From positions 310,001 to 374,000 of the forward strand of contig NZ_LFIP02000001.1 of the NCBI RefSeq assembly GCF_001189235.2: a stretch of DNA of 64,000 nt. The letters are read 5' to 3'. This document shows positions 17,399-27,027 of this stretch, piece after piece; the first letter of the stretch is position 1; the number at the start of each line of letters is the position of its first letter. Position numbers and translations under genes: made by a program. The stretch is from Bradyrhizobium embrapense (GTDB lineage Bacteria; Pseudomonadota; Alphaproteobacteria; Rhizobiales; Xanthobacteraceae). The notes below the pieces were generated by a model. That model was not told where the DNA came from. It ran no database searches and worked only from the letters and a program-made list of their open reading frames with translations.

Positions 17399-17425
17399 CT
17401 CAATCTCACAACGATCGATCTGAAC

Positions 17426-17455
17426 ATCGGCGCAAGCGGCCCTGCTTGCGCCGAT
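17426..17455. terminator. Perfect 12-bp stem hairpin
   Basis: ATCGGCGCAAGC pairs perfectly with GCTTGCGCCGAT around a 6-base loop, just after the M23 stop and before a convergent gene. There is no long T-run, so it may be an unusual or bidirectional terminator. Confidence 0.55.
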
Positions 17456-17622
17456 CGCGTTTGTGGCTCAGCGGCGGCCGCCGATCGTGCGCCAGACGGG
17501 CTGCCTCCGCCGAACCGCCGCAAGGTCCGAACGGTCCACCGCCGCTGACCGCGTAGTCGGGTCGTTGCTTCGCAGGGACGACAATGGCGGCTGGCACGAA
17601 CAATCGCTTGACCGGCGAGTTC

Positions 17623-18858
17623 CTACCGCGTCGCATCGTGCCCGACCTCGCCGGTGATGACGTCGCCGAACAACTCCCACGCCACGCCGTTGAATCGCAT
17701 CAATTGCATTTGCTCGATCGGGTAGTAGTCGTCGGGCGAGGTGTTGACCATGATACCGGGCAGCATCAGGTCGGAGTGAAAGTTCTTCAGGCTGGCGGCC
17801 TGCTTCATGACGTTCTCGCGCGTGAGATTGTCGCCGCATTGCTTGAGCACCTGCACCATCGCCTCCGCCTGGACATAGCCATAGACGTTGTTGAAATTGG
17901 CCTTGTCCCCCTCGGGATAGTATTTATCCATGAAGCCGCGCCACTTCACGACCGCGGGGTCCTTGTCCCAGGTTGGGTCGGTCGGATCCTTCAGGTACTG
18001 GGTCGAGATGATGCCCTTGGCATATTCGAGCCCCGCCGGCTTCAGCACCGAGGCGACCGTGGTCGCGGTGTTGGCGAGGAAGAACTTCGGCTTCCAGCCG
18101 AGCTCGCCGACTTTGCGGATCGCCTGCGCCGATCCCTTCGGCGCCGCCCAGGAGAAGAAGATGTCGGCGCCGGAATCGTGCAGCGCGACGATCTGCGAAT
18201 CGATCGAGGGATCGGAGACCTCGTAGGATTTGTCGGCGATGATCATGCCCGCCTTGTCGCCGAGCCCGTCCTTCAGGCCCTTGAACTGATCCTTGCCGGC
18301 GTCGTCATTCTGCCAGAACACCGCGATCTTGCTGTCGGGGAATTTGTCGCGAATGTATTTCGCATAGATCCGCCCCTCGCTCTGATAGTTGGGCTGAAAG
18401 CCCATCGTCCAGGGAAAGTTCTTGGGGTCGCCGAATTTGGTGCCGCCGGAGGCGACGAACAATTGCGGCACCTTCTTGGCATTCATGTATTTCATGATTG
18501 CCGAATTCGACGGTGTGCCGAGCGCCTGGAAGATCAAGAGCACCTCGTCGCTCTCGACCAGCTTGCGCGCCTGCTCGATCGCCTTCGGCGGCGAATAGGC
18601 GTCGTCGTAGCTGATGAAGTTGATCTTGCGGCCATTGATGCCGCCCTGCTCGTTGATCATCCTGAAGAACGCGGCTTCGGTCTTGCCGATCACGCCGTAG
18701 GACGACGCCGGGCCACTATACGGCATGATGTTGCCGATCTTGATTTCGGTATCGGTCGCGCCCGGATCGTACTTCTTCTGTGCGGTGGCCGAGGTCGTGA
18801 TCAATGCGGCACTTGCGAAGGCCACGATTGCGCCAATATATCCAGAACGAGCCGGCAT
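17623..18858 (-). CDS. Branched-chain amino-acid-type ABC substrate-binding protein (orphan)
   Basis: 411 residues from an ATG with GGGAGA upstream. A signal peptide ending in TTSATA is followed by a type I periplasmic binding fold (Peripla_BP_6, LivK-like): TEIKIGNIMPYSGPASSYG, GGINGRKINFISYDDAYSPPKAIEQARKLV, VPQLFVASGGTKFGD and a C-terminal NVYGYVQAEAMVQVLKQCG. Such proteins deliver amino acids, amides or aromatic acids to inner-membrane ABC transporters. No permease or ATPase gene is adjacent, so it must use components encoded elsewhere. It is divergent from the carbamoyltransferase. Confidence 0.92.
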   Translation of the reverse strand: MPARSGYIGAIVAFASAALITTSATAQKKYDPGATDTEIKIGNIMPYSGPASSYGVIGKTEAAFFRMINEQGGINGRKINFISYDDAYSPPKAIEQARKLVESDEVLLIFQALGTPSNSAIMKYMNAKKVPQLFVASGGTKFGDPKNFPWTMGFQPNYQSEGRIYAKYIRDKFPDSKIAVFWQNDDAGKDQFKGLKDGLGDKAGMIIADKSYEVSDPSIDSQIVALHDSGADIFFSWAAPKGSAQAIRKVGELGWKPKFFLANTATTVASVLKPAGLEYAKGIISTQYLKDPTDPTWDKDPAVVKWRGFMDKYYPEGDKANFNNVYGYVQAEAMVQVLKQCGDNLTRENVMKQAASLKNFHSDLMLPGIMVNTSPDDYYPIEQMQLMRFNGVAWELFGDVITGEVGHDATR

Positions 18859-19015
18859 CGTTTTCTCCCGATTTTTTTCGTGGTTTTGACGACAAGTCTC
18901 GCAAGAGACGCATGTGCTGGCAAGCGCTGGGATTTTCCGTTGGGCGAAACGGCATTGTTGCCTGGCGCTGTTTATGATTGAAGGTCGACTGGGGATCACG
19001 AGTCGAGGCGTCTGA

Positions 19016-21169
19016 TTGCGTAAACCGGACATTCGTACCGGTCCACGGCATCCGCGTATTGCGGCCGCGGGCTATGAGATCACGCGCCGCCTCAGCGAGT
19101 CCGCGTTGGCGAAGCGTGGCCTGCACAAGGTCAATGGTGAGTTCGCACAACGCACGATCGCCTCGATCCGCGAAAAGCTGCAGCGCGGCGAGACCGTCTA
19201 CATCGCCGGCCTCGCCTGCCCCGGCACCCACAACACCGGCGTTGCACTGGTCGAGGTCACCCAGAACGACGGACCGCGCCTGATCGTCAACAACGAGGAA
19301 GAGCGCTTTTCCGGCAAAAAGCACACCAACGAATTTCCGCAACACGCGCTCGACGACATGCGCAAGGTGCTGCAACGGATGGGCCGCGACATCGGCGACA
19401 TCGCGGCCTTCGTCACCACGTGGGATTATCCAGCGCTGCTGCCGATGCTGATCCGTACTTCGCTCGAGGAAGCGCCGGCCAGCATCAAATTGCTGCGCGC
19501 GCCGATCGCGCCGGCGATCAACCTGCGACAGATGGACCAGGTGCGGCGCATCGCGCGCAGGCTCGGCAATATCTACGGGCTCGGCGAACAGCTGCCGCTG
19601 ATCTGCATGCCGCATCACGACAATCACGCCTGGTACTCGTTCACCGCATCGCCGTTCGCCGACCTACGCGAGCGCGTCGCGATCGCGGTGCTCGACGGCA
19701 CCGGCGACGTCGGCTCGATCTCGCTCTATGTCGCCGAGAACGGCGAGATGAAGCGGCTCTATTGCAATGAGAGCCTGTTCGATTCGCTCGGCGCCTTCTA
19801 CACCGTGATCTCGTCGAGCCAGGGCGGCTGGACCTGGCTCTCCAGCGAGGGCCGCTACATGGGCGCCGCCGCCTGGGGCGACATGAACCGCGCCACCAAT
19901 CCCTATTATCAGCGCCTGAAGGCGGTATTGCAGCTCGGGCCCAATGGCAGCGTGCAGCTCAATCGCGCGATGGCCAATTGGTACGCCGACCCCGCCGACG
20001 CCCCCTATCATCAGCCGCTGATCGACATTCTCGGCCCGCCGTTGCGGCCCGACCAGCTGTGGAATCCCGACGCCGTGCTGCGCGTCGAGGATATCAATCA
20101 CCGCCCCGACACCAAGGACAGAGTCGACAAGGCCGCCGCCACGCAAATGGTGTTCGAGGATGCGATGATCCACGTCATCGATCACCTCTTGCGCATCACC
20201 GGTACTGACCGTTTGGTGCTGACCGGCGGCGTGGCGCTGAACGCGCTCGGCAACATGCGGCTACTCGAGCACTTTGACGAAGCGTGGTTCGAACGCGTGC
20301 AGCAGCGCAAGACGCGGCTGCATATGTGGGTGCCGCCGGTGCCCGGCGATCCCGGCGTGCCGATCGGCGCGGCCTGGCTGTTCGCGCATCTGGCGGGCGC
20401 GGCGCGCGGCGCGCCGCTGTCGCACGCCTTCTATTGCGGCCTGCCGCCCTCGAACGCCGACATCACCGCGGCGCTCGCCGCCGACGACATCGCCTCGACC
20501 GTGATCGGCAATGTCGCGACATCGGAGGGACGCGACGCGGTCGCCGACCTGATGGCCAGCATGGTGGCGCAAGGCGGCGTGATCGCGATCTATCAGGGCG
20601 CCGCCGAAACCGGTCCGCGTGCGCTCGGCCATCGCTCGATCCTCGCCAATCCCTGCGACCCCGAGGTCCGCGAGCGGCTCAACGAACGCGTCAAATATCG
20701 CGAGGCGATCCGGCCGCTGGCGCCGATGGCGACCTTGCGGGCCGCGCGCGACTATTTCGATCTTGAGGACGGCGCATCCGACGCCGACTACAACGCCTAC
20801 AACTACATGGTGCTCACGGCGCATTCGAAGCCGGAGGCGCGGGCGAAGATTCCCGCCGTCGTCCACGCCGACGGCACCGGCCGCATCCAGATCGTGCGCG
20901 AGGCCGACGATCCCCTCACCTACGCCTATCTGAAGGCGCTCGGCCGCCATATCGGCGTCGAGATGTCGGTCAACACGTCGTTCAACGTCGCAGGGCCGAT
21001 CGCGCAGACGCCGATGCAGGCGATGGACACGCTGCGGCGCTCCAGGGGGCTCGATGCCGTGGTGCTGGTCGCCGACGACGGCACCACGTATGCCGCCTGG
21101 CATGGCGGCGAGCGCGACAGCGGCCACTTCAGCGGATGGTACGCGGCGTGGAAGCAGGCGCGCGGCTGA
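19016..21169 (+). CDS. NodU/CmcH-family carbamoyltransferase
   Basis: 717 residues starting at a TTG that immediately follows an in-frame stop; no in-frame ATG exists for about 110 codons, and family-like sequence begins well before that point. The N-terminal domain has GLACPGTHNTGVALVEV, NEEERFSGKKHT and the metal and carbamoyl-adenylate motif PHHDNHAWYSF. The C-terminal domain has LTGGVALNALGN and GAAETGPRALGHRSILANP with NTSFNVAGPI near the end. Members transfer carbamoyl groups from carbamoyl phosphate to sugars or antibiotics (NodU, TobZ). No nod or obvious biosynthetic genes are nearby, so the acceptor is unknown. Its last 41 bases overlap the convergent EamA gene. Confidence 0.9.
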   Translation: MRKPDIRTGPRHPRIAAAGYEITRRLSESALAKRGLHKVNGEFAQRTIASIREKLQRGETVYIAGLACPGTHNTGVALVEVTQNDGPRLIVNNEEERFSGKKHTNEFPQHALDDMRKVLQRMGRDIGDIAAFVTTWDYPALLPMLIRTSLEEAPASIKLLRAPIAPAINLRQMDQVRRIARRLGNIYGLGEQLPLICMPHHDNHAWYSFTASPFADLRERVAIAVLDGTGDVGSISLYVAENGEMKRLYCNESLFDSLGAFYTVISSSQGGWTWLSSEGRYMGAAAWGDMNRATNPYYQRLKAVLQLGPNGSVQLNRAMANWYADPADAPYHQPLIDILGPPLRPDQLWNPDAVLRVEDINHRPDTKDRVDKAAATQMVFEDAMIHVIDHLLRITGTDRLVLTGGVALNALGNMRLLEHFDEAWFERVQQRKTRLHMWVPPVPGDPGVPIGAAWLFAHLAGAARGAPLSHAFYCGLPPSNADITAALAADDIASTVIGNVATSEGRDAVADLMASMVAQGGVIAIYQGAAETGPRALGHRSILANPCDPEVRERLNERVKYREAIRPLAPMATLRAARDYFDLEDGASDADYNAYNYMVLTAHSKPEARAKIPAVVHADGTGRIQIVREADDPLTYAYLKALGRHIGVEMSVNTSFNVAGPIAQTPMQAMDTLRRSRGLDAVVLVADDGTTYAAWHGGERDSGHFSGWYAAWKQARG

Positions 21170-22064
21170 ACCAGCTCAAGACACGGCCGTCGATCAGCAG
21201 CAGGGCGCTCGCGATCACGAGCGCGCCGATCACCTCGCGCGGCGCCACCGGCTCGCCAAGAATGAAGAAGCCGAGCAGCATCGCGGTGACCGGAAGCAGC
21301 AGCGTCACCAGCATCACATTGGTCGCGCCGGAGCGCTGCAGGATCTGAAAGAACACGATGTAGGCCAGCGCCGTCGACAGCGCCGCGAGCCCGAGCACGG
21401 CGAGCCACGTGGTCGGATGCGGCATCGCGAGCTGCCAGGGCCGTTCGGTGACACCGGCGACGACCGCCATCATCACACTGGAGGCCATCATCTGGAACGT
21501 CGCCGTTCCGAGCGGCGGTACGCGCTGTGGCAGTCGCCGCCCGACCAGCGCTGCGATGCCGTAGCTCAAGGCGCCGGCGAGGCAGAGCAGGATGCCGATG
21601 CCCTGCCGGCTCTCGAAGCCGAGCGCATCACCATGCAGGATCGCAACCCCGATCAGTCCGACCACCACGCCCGCCACGCGGCGCATTTGCAGCCGCTCCT
21701 CGCCAGCCACAGCCATCACGACCACTGCAAACAGCGGCGTCGTCGCATTCAGGATCGAGGCCAGCCCGCTCGGAATGTAAGTCTGGCCGAACACGATCAG
21801 CGAGAACGGCAGCGCGTTGTTGAACAGCCCCATCGCGGCGAACGGCGCCCAGCCGGACAGGCCGCGCGGGAATTCGATCTTCCGGGCCCGCAGCAGCGGC
21901 AGCAGGATGAGCGCGCCCAGCACGACCCGCAGCAGCACCAGGGTCAGCGGCGGCAATTCGCGCAGGATCACGCCGTTGAAGAAGAACGAGCCGCCCCACA
22001 GCACCGACAGAAAGAGAAGCAGCCCCCAGTCGCGGCGATCAATCTTGTTGTCGGCGGAAGGCAT
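21129..22064 (-). CDS. EamA/DMT-family permease
   Basis: About 311 residues with ten predicted helices in two repeated EamA halves. Typical features are LLLFLSVLWGGSFFFNGVIL at the N-terminus, ASILNATTPLFAVVVMAV near the end of the first half, and TALAYIVFFQILQRSGATNVMLVTLLLPVTA in the second. Members export amino acids or other metabolites; this one cannot be assigned. The ATG at 22064 was chosen over a GTG at 22073. The 3' end overlaps the carbamoyltransferase on the other strand. Confidence 0.9.
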   Translation of the reverse strand: MPSADNKIDRRDWGLLLFLSVLWGGSFFFNGVILRELPPLTLVLLRVVLGALILLPLLRARKIEFPRGLSGWAPFAAMGLFNNALPFSLIVFGQTYIPSGLASILNATTPLFAVVVMAVAGEERLQMRRVAGVVVGLIGVAILHGDALGFESRQGIGILLCLAGALSYGIAALVGRRLPQRVPPLGTATFQMMASSVMMAVVAGVTERPWQLAMPHPTTWLAVLGLAALSTALAYIVFFQILQRSGATNVMLVTLLLPVTAMLLGFFILGEPVAPREVIGALVIASALLLIDGRVLSWFSRAPASTPRTIR

Positions 22065-22148
22065 GGCGGGCACTCATCTGCGAAGGCGCAGATGCCTAAC
22101 CGGGTGTGGTGGCGGTGGCCACCCGATTTCCATGAATGGCAGCTCTGC

Positions 22149-23018
22149 CTATTTCGGCCGCGACACGATCTCGATCATCTGTCCCTCGTCGCCATCGGGC
22201 GCGTGGGCCTTGGCCTTGTCGTAGGCGGCGAGCGCAGCGCGGCTCACGGGCACACCGGGCAGCAGCGTCTCGGCGAGCCGCACCGCGTAGTCGGCATCCT
22301 TGTGGCGCAGCGCCGCCGTGAATGACGCCCCGGAGAAGTTTCGCTCGATCATCCGCTTGGAGTGGCGGATCACCTGCGGGCTTGCGATCGCGCCGGTCCC
22401 CAGCGCCTCGGCCACCAGTTTCATGTCGAGGCCGGCCTGCTCGGCGATCGCAACGCCCTCGGCGAGGCTTGCAATCTGCACCGCGCCGATCAGATTGTTG
22501 ATCAGCTTGAACACTGTCCCGGCGCCGACCGCGCCGAAATGACGGATCGTGCTGCCGATCGGCGCGAGGAACGGCTGCGCCCGTTCGAGATCGGCCGGAT
22601 CAGCGCCCACCAACAGCGTCAGCTTGCCGGCAGCCGCCGCCTCCGGCAGTCCGGTGACGGGGCAATCGATGTAGATCAGCCCACGGCTCTGCAGCTCGCG
22701 CGCCATGTCGAGCGTGTGCTGGTACGAGACCGTGGAGCACTCGATCGCGAGCGTCCCGGCCTTCATGGTGGCGGCGGCGCCGTCCCTGGTCAGCCAGACC
22801 GCGCGCGATGCCTCGTCGTCGGCAACCATGGTCACGACGGCATCGGCATCGATCGCGGCATCCTCCGGCGAGGTCGCCCACAGGGCGCCGCGCGCGATCA
22901 GATCGTCGGCCTTTGCCTTGCTCCGGTTCCACACTGCGACGGTGAAGCCGGCATCGAGATAACGGCCGGCCATGCCGTGGCCCATGCGTCCCAATCCGAT
23001 GAAGGCGACGCGCGGCAT
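22149..23018 (-). CDS. NAD(P)-dependent beta-hydroxyacid dehydrogenase
   Basis: This 289-residue protein belongs to the 3-hydroxyisobutyrate / tartronate semialdehyde / GLYR reductase family. It has an N-terminal Rossmann motif FIGLGRMGHGMA, the substrate-loop signature DCPVTGLPEAAAAGKLT, and the catalytic lysine K171 in FKLINNLIG. The C-terminal domain (FTAALRHKDADYAVRLAE) is complete. Exact substrate is uncertain because the family is broad. It starts three bases after the prfB stop on the same strand, so the two are probably co-transcribed. Confidence 0.9.
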   Translation of the reverse strand: MPRVAFIGLGRMGHGMAGRYLDAGFTVAVWNRSKAKADDLIARGALWATSPEDAAIDADAVVTMVADDEASRAVWLTRDGAAATMKAGTLAIECSTVSYQHTLDMARELQSRGLIYIDCPVTGLPEAAAAGKLTLLVGADPADLERAQPFLAPIGSTIRHFGAVGAGTVFKLINNLIGAVQIASLAEGVAIAEQAGLDMKLVAEALGTGAIASPQVIRHSKRMIERNFSGASFTAALRHKDADYAVRLAETLLPGVPVSRAALAAYDKAKAHAPDGDEGQMIEIVSRPK

Positions 23019-23021
23019 GGC

Positions 23022-24153
23022 CTAATCCACATCCTCGACGGAGCCGGGCCCAGTGCCGAAAGCACGCTGCGCCAGCGTCGCCGCCATGAATTCATCGAGA
23101 TCGCCATCGAGCACACCCGAGGTGTCGGAGGTCTGCACGCCGGTGCGCAAATCCTTCACCATCTGGTAGGGCTGCAAGACGTAGGAGCGGATCTGGTGAC
23201 CCCAGCCGATATCGGTCTTGGCAGCCTGATCGGCAGCGGCCTGCTCCTCGCGCTTTTTCAGCTCGATCTCGTAAAGCCGCGCGCGCAGCATGTCCCAGGC
23301 CTGCGCCCGGTTCTTGTGCTGGGAGCGGCCGGCTTGACAGACCACTGCGATGCCGGTCGGGATGTGCGTCAGGCGCACCGCCGACTCGGTCTTGTTGACG
23401 TGCTGACCGCCGGCGCCGCCCGACCGCATCGTGTCGGTGCGAACGTCCGACTCCTTGATCTCGATCTTGATCGAGTCGTCGATGACCGGGAAAATCTGCA
23501 CCGACGAGAACGAGGTGTGCCGCCGTGCATTGGAATCGAACGGCGAGATGCGCACCAGGCGATGCACGCCGGCCTCGGTCTTCAGCCAGCCATAGGCGTT
23601 GTGGCCGGAGATCTGGATGGTCGCGGATTTGATGCCGGCCTCTTCACCCTGGGACTCCTCGAGGAACTCGATCTTGAAGCCGTGCTTCTCCGCCCAGCGC
23701 GTGTACATGCGCAGCAGCATCTGCGCCCAGTCCTGGCTTTCGGTGCCGCCGGCGCCGGCATGGACTTCAAGATAGGAATCGAACTTGTCGGCCTCGCCCG
23801 AAAGCAACGCTTCCAGCTCGCGCCGGGCAACCTCCTTCTTGAGGTCCTTCAGCGCCTTCTCGGCTTCGGCGACCACGGCCGCATCGTTCTCGGCCTCGCC
23901 GAGCTCGATCATGCCGATATTGTCCTCGAGCTCGCGCTCGACCTTGCCGATGCCCGACAGCGCGTCCTCCAGCGAGGTGCGCTCCTGCATCAGCCGCTGG
24001 GCCTTCTGGGGATCGTTCCAGAGATTGGGGTCTTCAGCGAGCTTGTTCAGCTCAGCGAGGCGTGCCGTCGATTGTTCGACGTCAAAGATGCCTCCTCAGC
24101 AGCCCGACTGACTGCTTGATCTCTTCAACAAGGCGTTCGATTTCCGCGCGCAT
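23022..24153 (-). CDS. prfB: Peptide chain release factor 2, expressed by +1 frameshift
   Basis: The gene starts at an ATG at 24153 and reads 23 codons to an in-frame TGA at 24084-24082. A +1 shift at CTT-TGA-C continues in the next frame from 24083 to 23022, giving 376 residues in total. RF2 releases finished peptides at UGA and UAA. The UGA-recognising SPF motif lies near residues 203-205 and the catalytic GGQ at 248-250 ([11 protein letters not shown]), almost the same positions as in E. coli. A reading from the internal ATG at 23990 would lack the first 54 residues and should not be used. The dehydrogenase gene follows closely. Confidence 0.97.
24081..24096 (-). promoter_or_regulatory. 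Programmed +1 frameshift site of prfB
   Basis: On the minus strand the bases AGGAGGCATCTTTGAC contain an internal Shine-Dalgarno (AGGAGG) three bases before the slippery CTT and the in-frame TGA followed by C. This is the standard RF2 autoregulatory site: when RF2 is scarce the ribosome slips +1 and makes more RF2. Confidence 0.97.
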
Positions 24154-24258
24154 GATCTTTCAGGTGTTGGCGAAACAGTTCCGGGGATGTAGCGACCGGC
24201 GCGGCAAAGCGCAATCGGCTTGGCTGGGGCTATACCGCCGATTCGGACATAGAGACGG

Positions 24259-26760
24259 CTAATACAGCCCCCCGGTTCCCGGCCGCATGAAGAAGCCGCC
24301 ATCGGACTGGCCACCGCTCTGCGACGGCTGCGGGCCGGGCGCTGGGCCGCGGCCATCGGCATCGGCGACGCCGATCACCGAGTAGTTCTCCGGCGGCGCG
24401 GTGCCCGGCTTGAAGGCCTCGAGGATGGTGTTGCCGCCATCGCCCGGTCCGGCGCGCATGCCGGTCTTGGCGTCGACGCGGATCAGCTTGATGCCGGCCG
24501 GAACCTTGAATGGCGTCGGCGGCTTGTCGGCGAGTGCAAGCTTGAGGAAGTCGCGGGCGATTGGCGCCGCGACGTGTCCGCCGGTGGCCGTGCGGCCGAG
24601 ATTGCGCGGCTTGTCGTAGCCCATATAGACGCCGACCGCGAGATCCGGCGAGAAGCCGACGAACCAGACGTCCTTCTCGTCATTGGTGGTGCCGGTCTTG
24701 CCGGCGATCGGCTTGCCGACCTCCTTCACGACGGTCGCAGTGCCGCGCTGGACCACGCCTTCCATCATCTCGGTGATCTGGTAGGCGGTCATCGGATCGA
24801 GCACCTGCTCGCGGCGGTCGACGAGTTGCGGCTCCGGCTGGTTCTTCCAGCCCCCCGGCGCATCGCAGCCGCGGCATTCGCGGGTATCGTGCTTGAAGAT
24901 GGTGTGGCCGTAGCGGTCCTGGATGCGATCGATCAAGGTCGGCTTCACCCGGCGGCCGCCATTGGCGAACATCGAATACGCCGTGATCATGCGCATCACG
25001 GTGGTTTCACCGGCACCCAGCGCATAGGACAGATAGTTCGGTAATTCGTCATAGACGCCGAAGCGTTTTGCATACTCGCCGACCAAGGGCATGCCGATGT
25101 CCTGCGCGAGCCGCACCGTCACTGTGTTGAGCGAGCGCTGCAACGCGTTGCGCAGCGTGGTCGGGCCGTAATACTTGCCGGTCGAATAATTCTCGGGACG
25201 CCACACGCCGGCGCCCTGCCCCTGATCGATCTCGATCGGCGCGTCGATCACGGTGGTCGACGGCGTATAGCCATTGTCCAGCGCCGACGAGTACACGATC
25301 GGCTTGAACGACGAGCCGGGCTGCCGATAGGCCTGCGTCGCGCGGTTGAACTGGCTTTGGTCGAACGAGAACCCGCCGACCATCGCAAGCACGCGGCCGG
25401 TCCACGGATCCATCGCCACCATCGCGCCGGAAACCTCAGGCAATTGCCGCAGTCGATATTGGCCCTCGACCGCAGTGCCTTCCTTGGTCACCAGCGGGTC
25501 GGCATAGATCACGTCGCCGGGCTGCAGCACCTGCGAGACCGCCGTCGGCGCCTTGCCCTTGGTCTTGGCCCAGCGCACGCCGTCCATCGTGATGATGCCG
25601 GTCTGCCGCTCCTTGCTGACCGCGCCGCCGAGCTCGCGGCCCGGCTGGAAGCCGATCCGCGCCGACTGATCGCTGGTCTCCAGCACCACCGCCATCCGCC
25701 ACGGCGAGATGTCGGAGAGCGATTTGACGTCGGCAAGCTTGACGCCCCAATCGCCGGAAATGTCGAGCTTGTGGACAGGACCGCGCCAGCCCTGCGCTTC
25801 GTCGTAATTCACGAGACCCGCGACCATGGTCTTGCGCGCCATCACCTGGATCTTGGGATCCAGCGTGGTGCGGACCGACAGGCCGCCCTCGTACAGCTTC
25901 TTCTCGCCGTAGCGCTCGAAGATGTCGCGGCGGACTTCCTCGGCGAAATATTCGCCGGCGAAGATATGAGCGCCGTTGGAGCGGTTGGTGACGTTGAGCG
26001 GATCCTTGCGTGCCTTGTCGGCGTCGGCCTGCTTGATCCAGCCGTTCTCCAGCAGGCGGTCGATCACATAGTTGCGGCGCTCGATCGCGCGGTCACGGTT
26101 GCGGACCGGATGCAGCGCGGCCGGCGCCTTCGGCAGAGAAGCGAGATAGGACGCTTCCGCGATCGTCAGCTCGTTGACCGACTTGTCGAAGTAGACCAGC
26201 GACGCGGCCGCGATGCCGTAAGCACCGAGCCCGAGATAGATTTCGTTCAGATAGAGCTCGAGGATGCGGTCCTTGGAATAGGCGCGCTCGATGCGCATTG
26301 CCAGCAAGGCTTCCTTGATCTTGCGCGCGAACGAGACTTCGTTGGTCAGCAGGAAGTTCTTGGCGACCTGCTGGGTGATGGTCGAGGCACCCTGCGGGCG
26401 GCGGTTGGAGCCGTAGTTCTGGGCATAGAGGATCGCGGCGCGCGCCATGCCCTGATAGTCGATGCCGCCATGCTCGTAGAAATTCTTGTCTTCGGCGGCG
26501 AGGAACGCGTTGATCACGAGTTTCGGCACCGCCTGGATCGGCAGATAGAGCCGTCGCTCCTTGGAGTACTCGCCGAGCAGCGCGCCGTCGGCGGCGTGAA
26601 CGCGGGTCATCACCGGCGGCTCATAATCCTGCAGCTGCGAGTAGTCGGGCAGATCCTTGGAGAAATGCCAGATGGCGCCGGCGACGGCGGCGACACCGAC
26701 CAGGAACACCACGGTTCCGGCGGCGAACAAGAAACCCATGAACCGCACGAGCAGGCGCAT
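24259..26760 (-). CDS. mrcA: Penicillin-binding protein 1A (bifunctional glycosyltransferase/transpeptidase)
   Basis: This 833-residue class A PBP polymerises and cross-links peptidoglycan in the periplasm. One N-terminal membrane anchor is followed by the GT51 domain with catalytic E90 in AAEDKNFYEHGG and the QGASTITQQVAKN motif. An intervening OB-like domain precedes the transpeptidase domain with S483 in GSSFKPIVY, a QRSLNTV (SxN) motif and GKTGTTNDEKD (KTG). The C-terminus ends in a low-complexity Gly/Pro/Gln tail. The cell-wall amidase gene lies upstream on the same strand 267 bases away. Confidence 0.97.
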   Translation of the reverse strand: MRLLVRFMGFLFAAGTVVFLVGVAAVAGAIWHFSKDLPDYSQLQDYEPPVMTRVHAADGALLGEYSKERRLYLPIQAVPKLVINAFLAAEDKNFYEHGGIDYQGMARAAILYAQNYGSNRRPQGASTITQQVAKNFLLTNEVSFARKIKEALLAMRIERAYSKDRILELYLNEIYLGLGAYGIAAASLVYFDKSVNELTIAEASYLASLPKAPAALHPVRNRDRAIERRNYVIDRLLENGWIKQADADKARKDPLNVTNRSNGAHIFAGEYFAEEVRRDIFERYGEKKLYEGGLSVRTTLDPKIQVMARKTMVAGLVNYDEAQGWRGPVHKLDISGDWGVKLADVKSLSDISPWRMAVVLETSDQSARIGFQPGRELGGAVSKERQTGIITMDGVRWAKTKGKAPTAVSQVLQPGDVIYADPLVTKEGTAVEGQYRLRQLPEVSGAMVAMDPWTGRVLAMVGGFSFDQSQFNRATQAYRQPGSSFKPIVYSSALDNGYTPSTTVIDAPIEIDQGQGAGVWRPENYSTGKYYGPTTLRNALQRSLNTVTVRLAQDIGMPLVGEYAKRFGVYDELPNYLSYALGAGETTVMRMITAYSMFANGGRRVKPTLIDRIQDRYGHTIFKHDTRECRGCDAPGGWKNQPEPQLVDRREQVLDPMTAYQITEMMEGVVQRGTATVVKEVGKPIAGKTGTTNDEKDVWFVGFSPDLAVGVYMGYDKPRNLGRTATGGHVAAPIARDFLKLALADKPPTPFKVPAGIKLIRVDAKTGMRAGPGDGGNTILEAFKPGTAPPENYSVIGVADADGRGPAPGPQPSQSGGQSDGGFFMRPGTGGLY

Positions 26761-27027
26761 TATCGACGTTCCGTTCCTACCCTCGGGCGCCTAATGGTTC
26801 GAAGCGCCTGTCCAAAAGTGCGAAAGCCTCACAGAGCACGCCTCCACAGCGAGGCTTCCAACAAACGAAGTTTTGACCCAGCGAGCCGCCTTGCGCAGGC
26901 GAACAAACAAAAGACACCGGACAATATGGTCGATTCTGCGGACCTGCGGTCCTTTAGTCTATAGCGTTGCCGCTGTGGCCAAACTAGGGCTTCCGGGCAA
27001 CGGCCCCGGCTTTTCAGACGGCCAGTT

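Noticed and set aside
19016..21169. NodU gene as evidence of a symbiosis island
   Set aside because: No nod, nif, fix genes, transposases or composition change are nearby; the family also includes many non-symbiotic enzymes.
23022..23990. prfB read as a short 322-residue RF2 or a pseudogene with a frameshift
   Set aside because: The upstream 23 codons, AGGAGG and CTT-TGA-C form the canonical programmed frameshift, so the gene is intact and full length.
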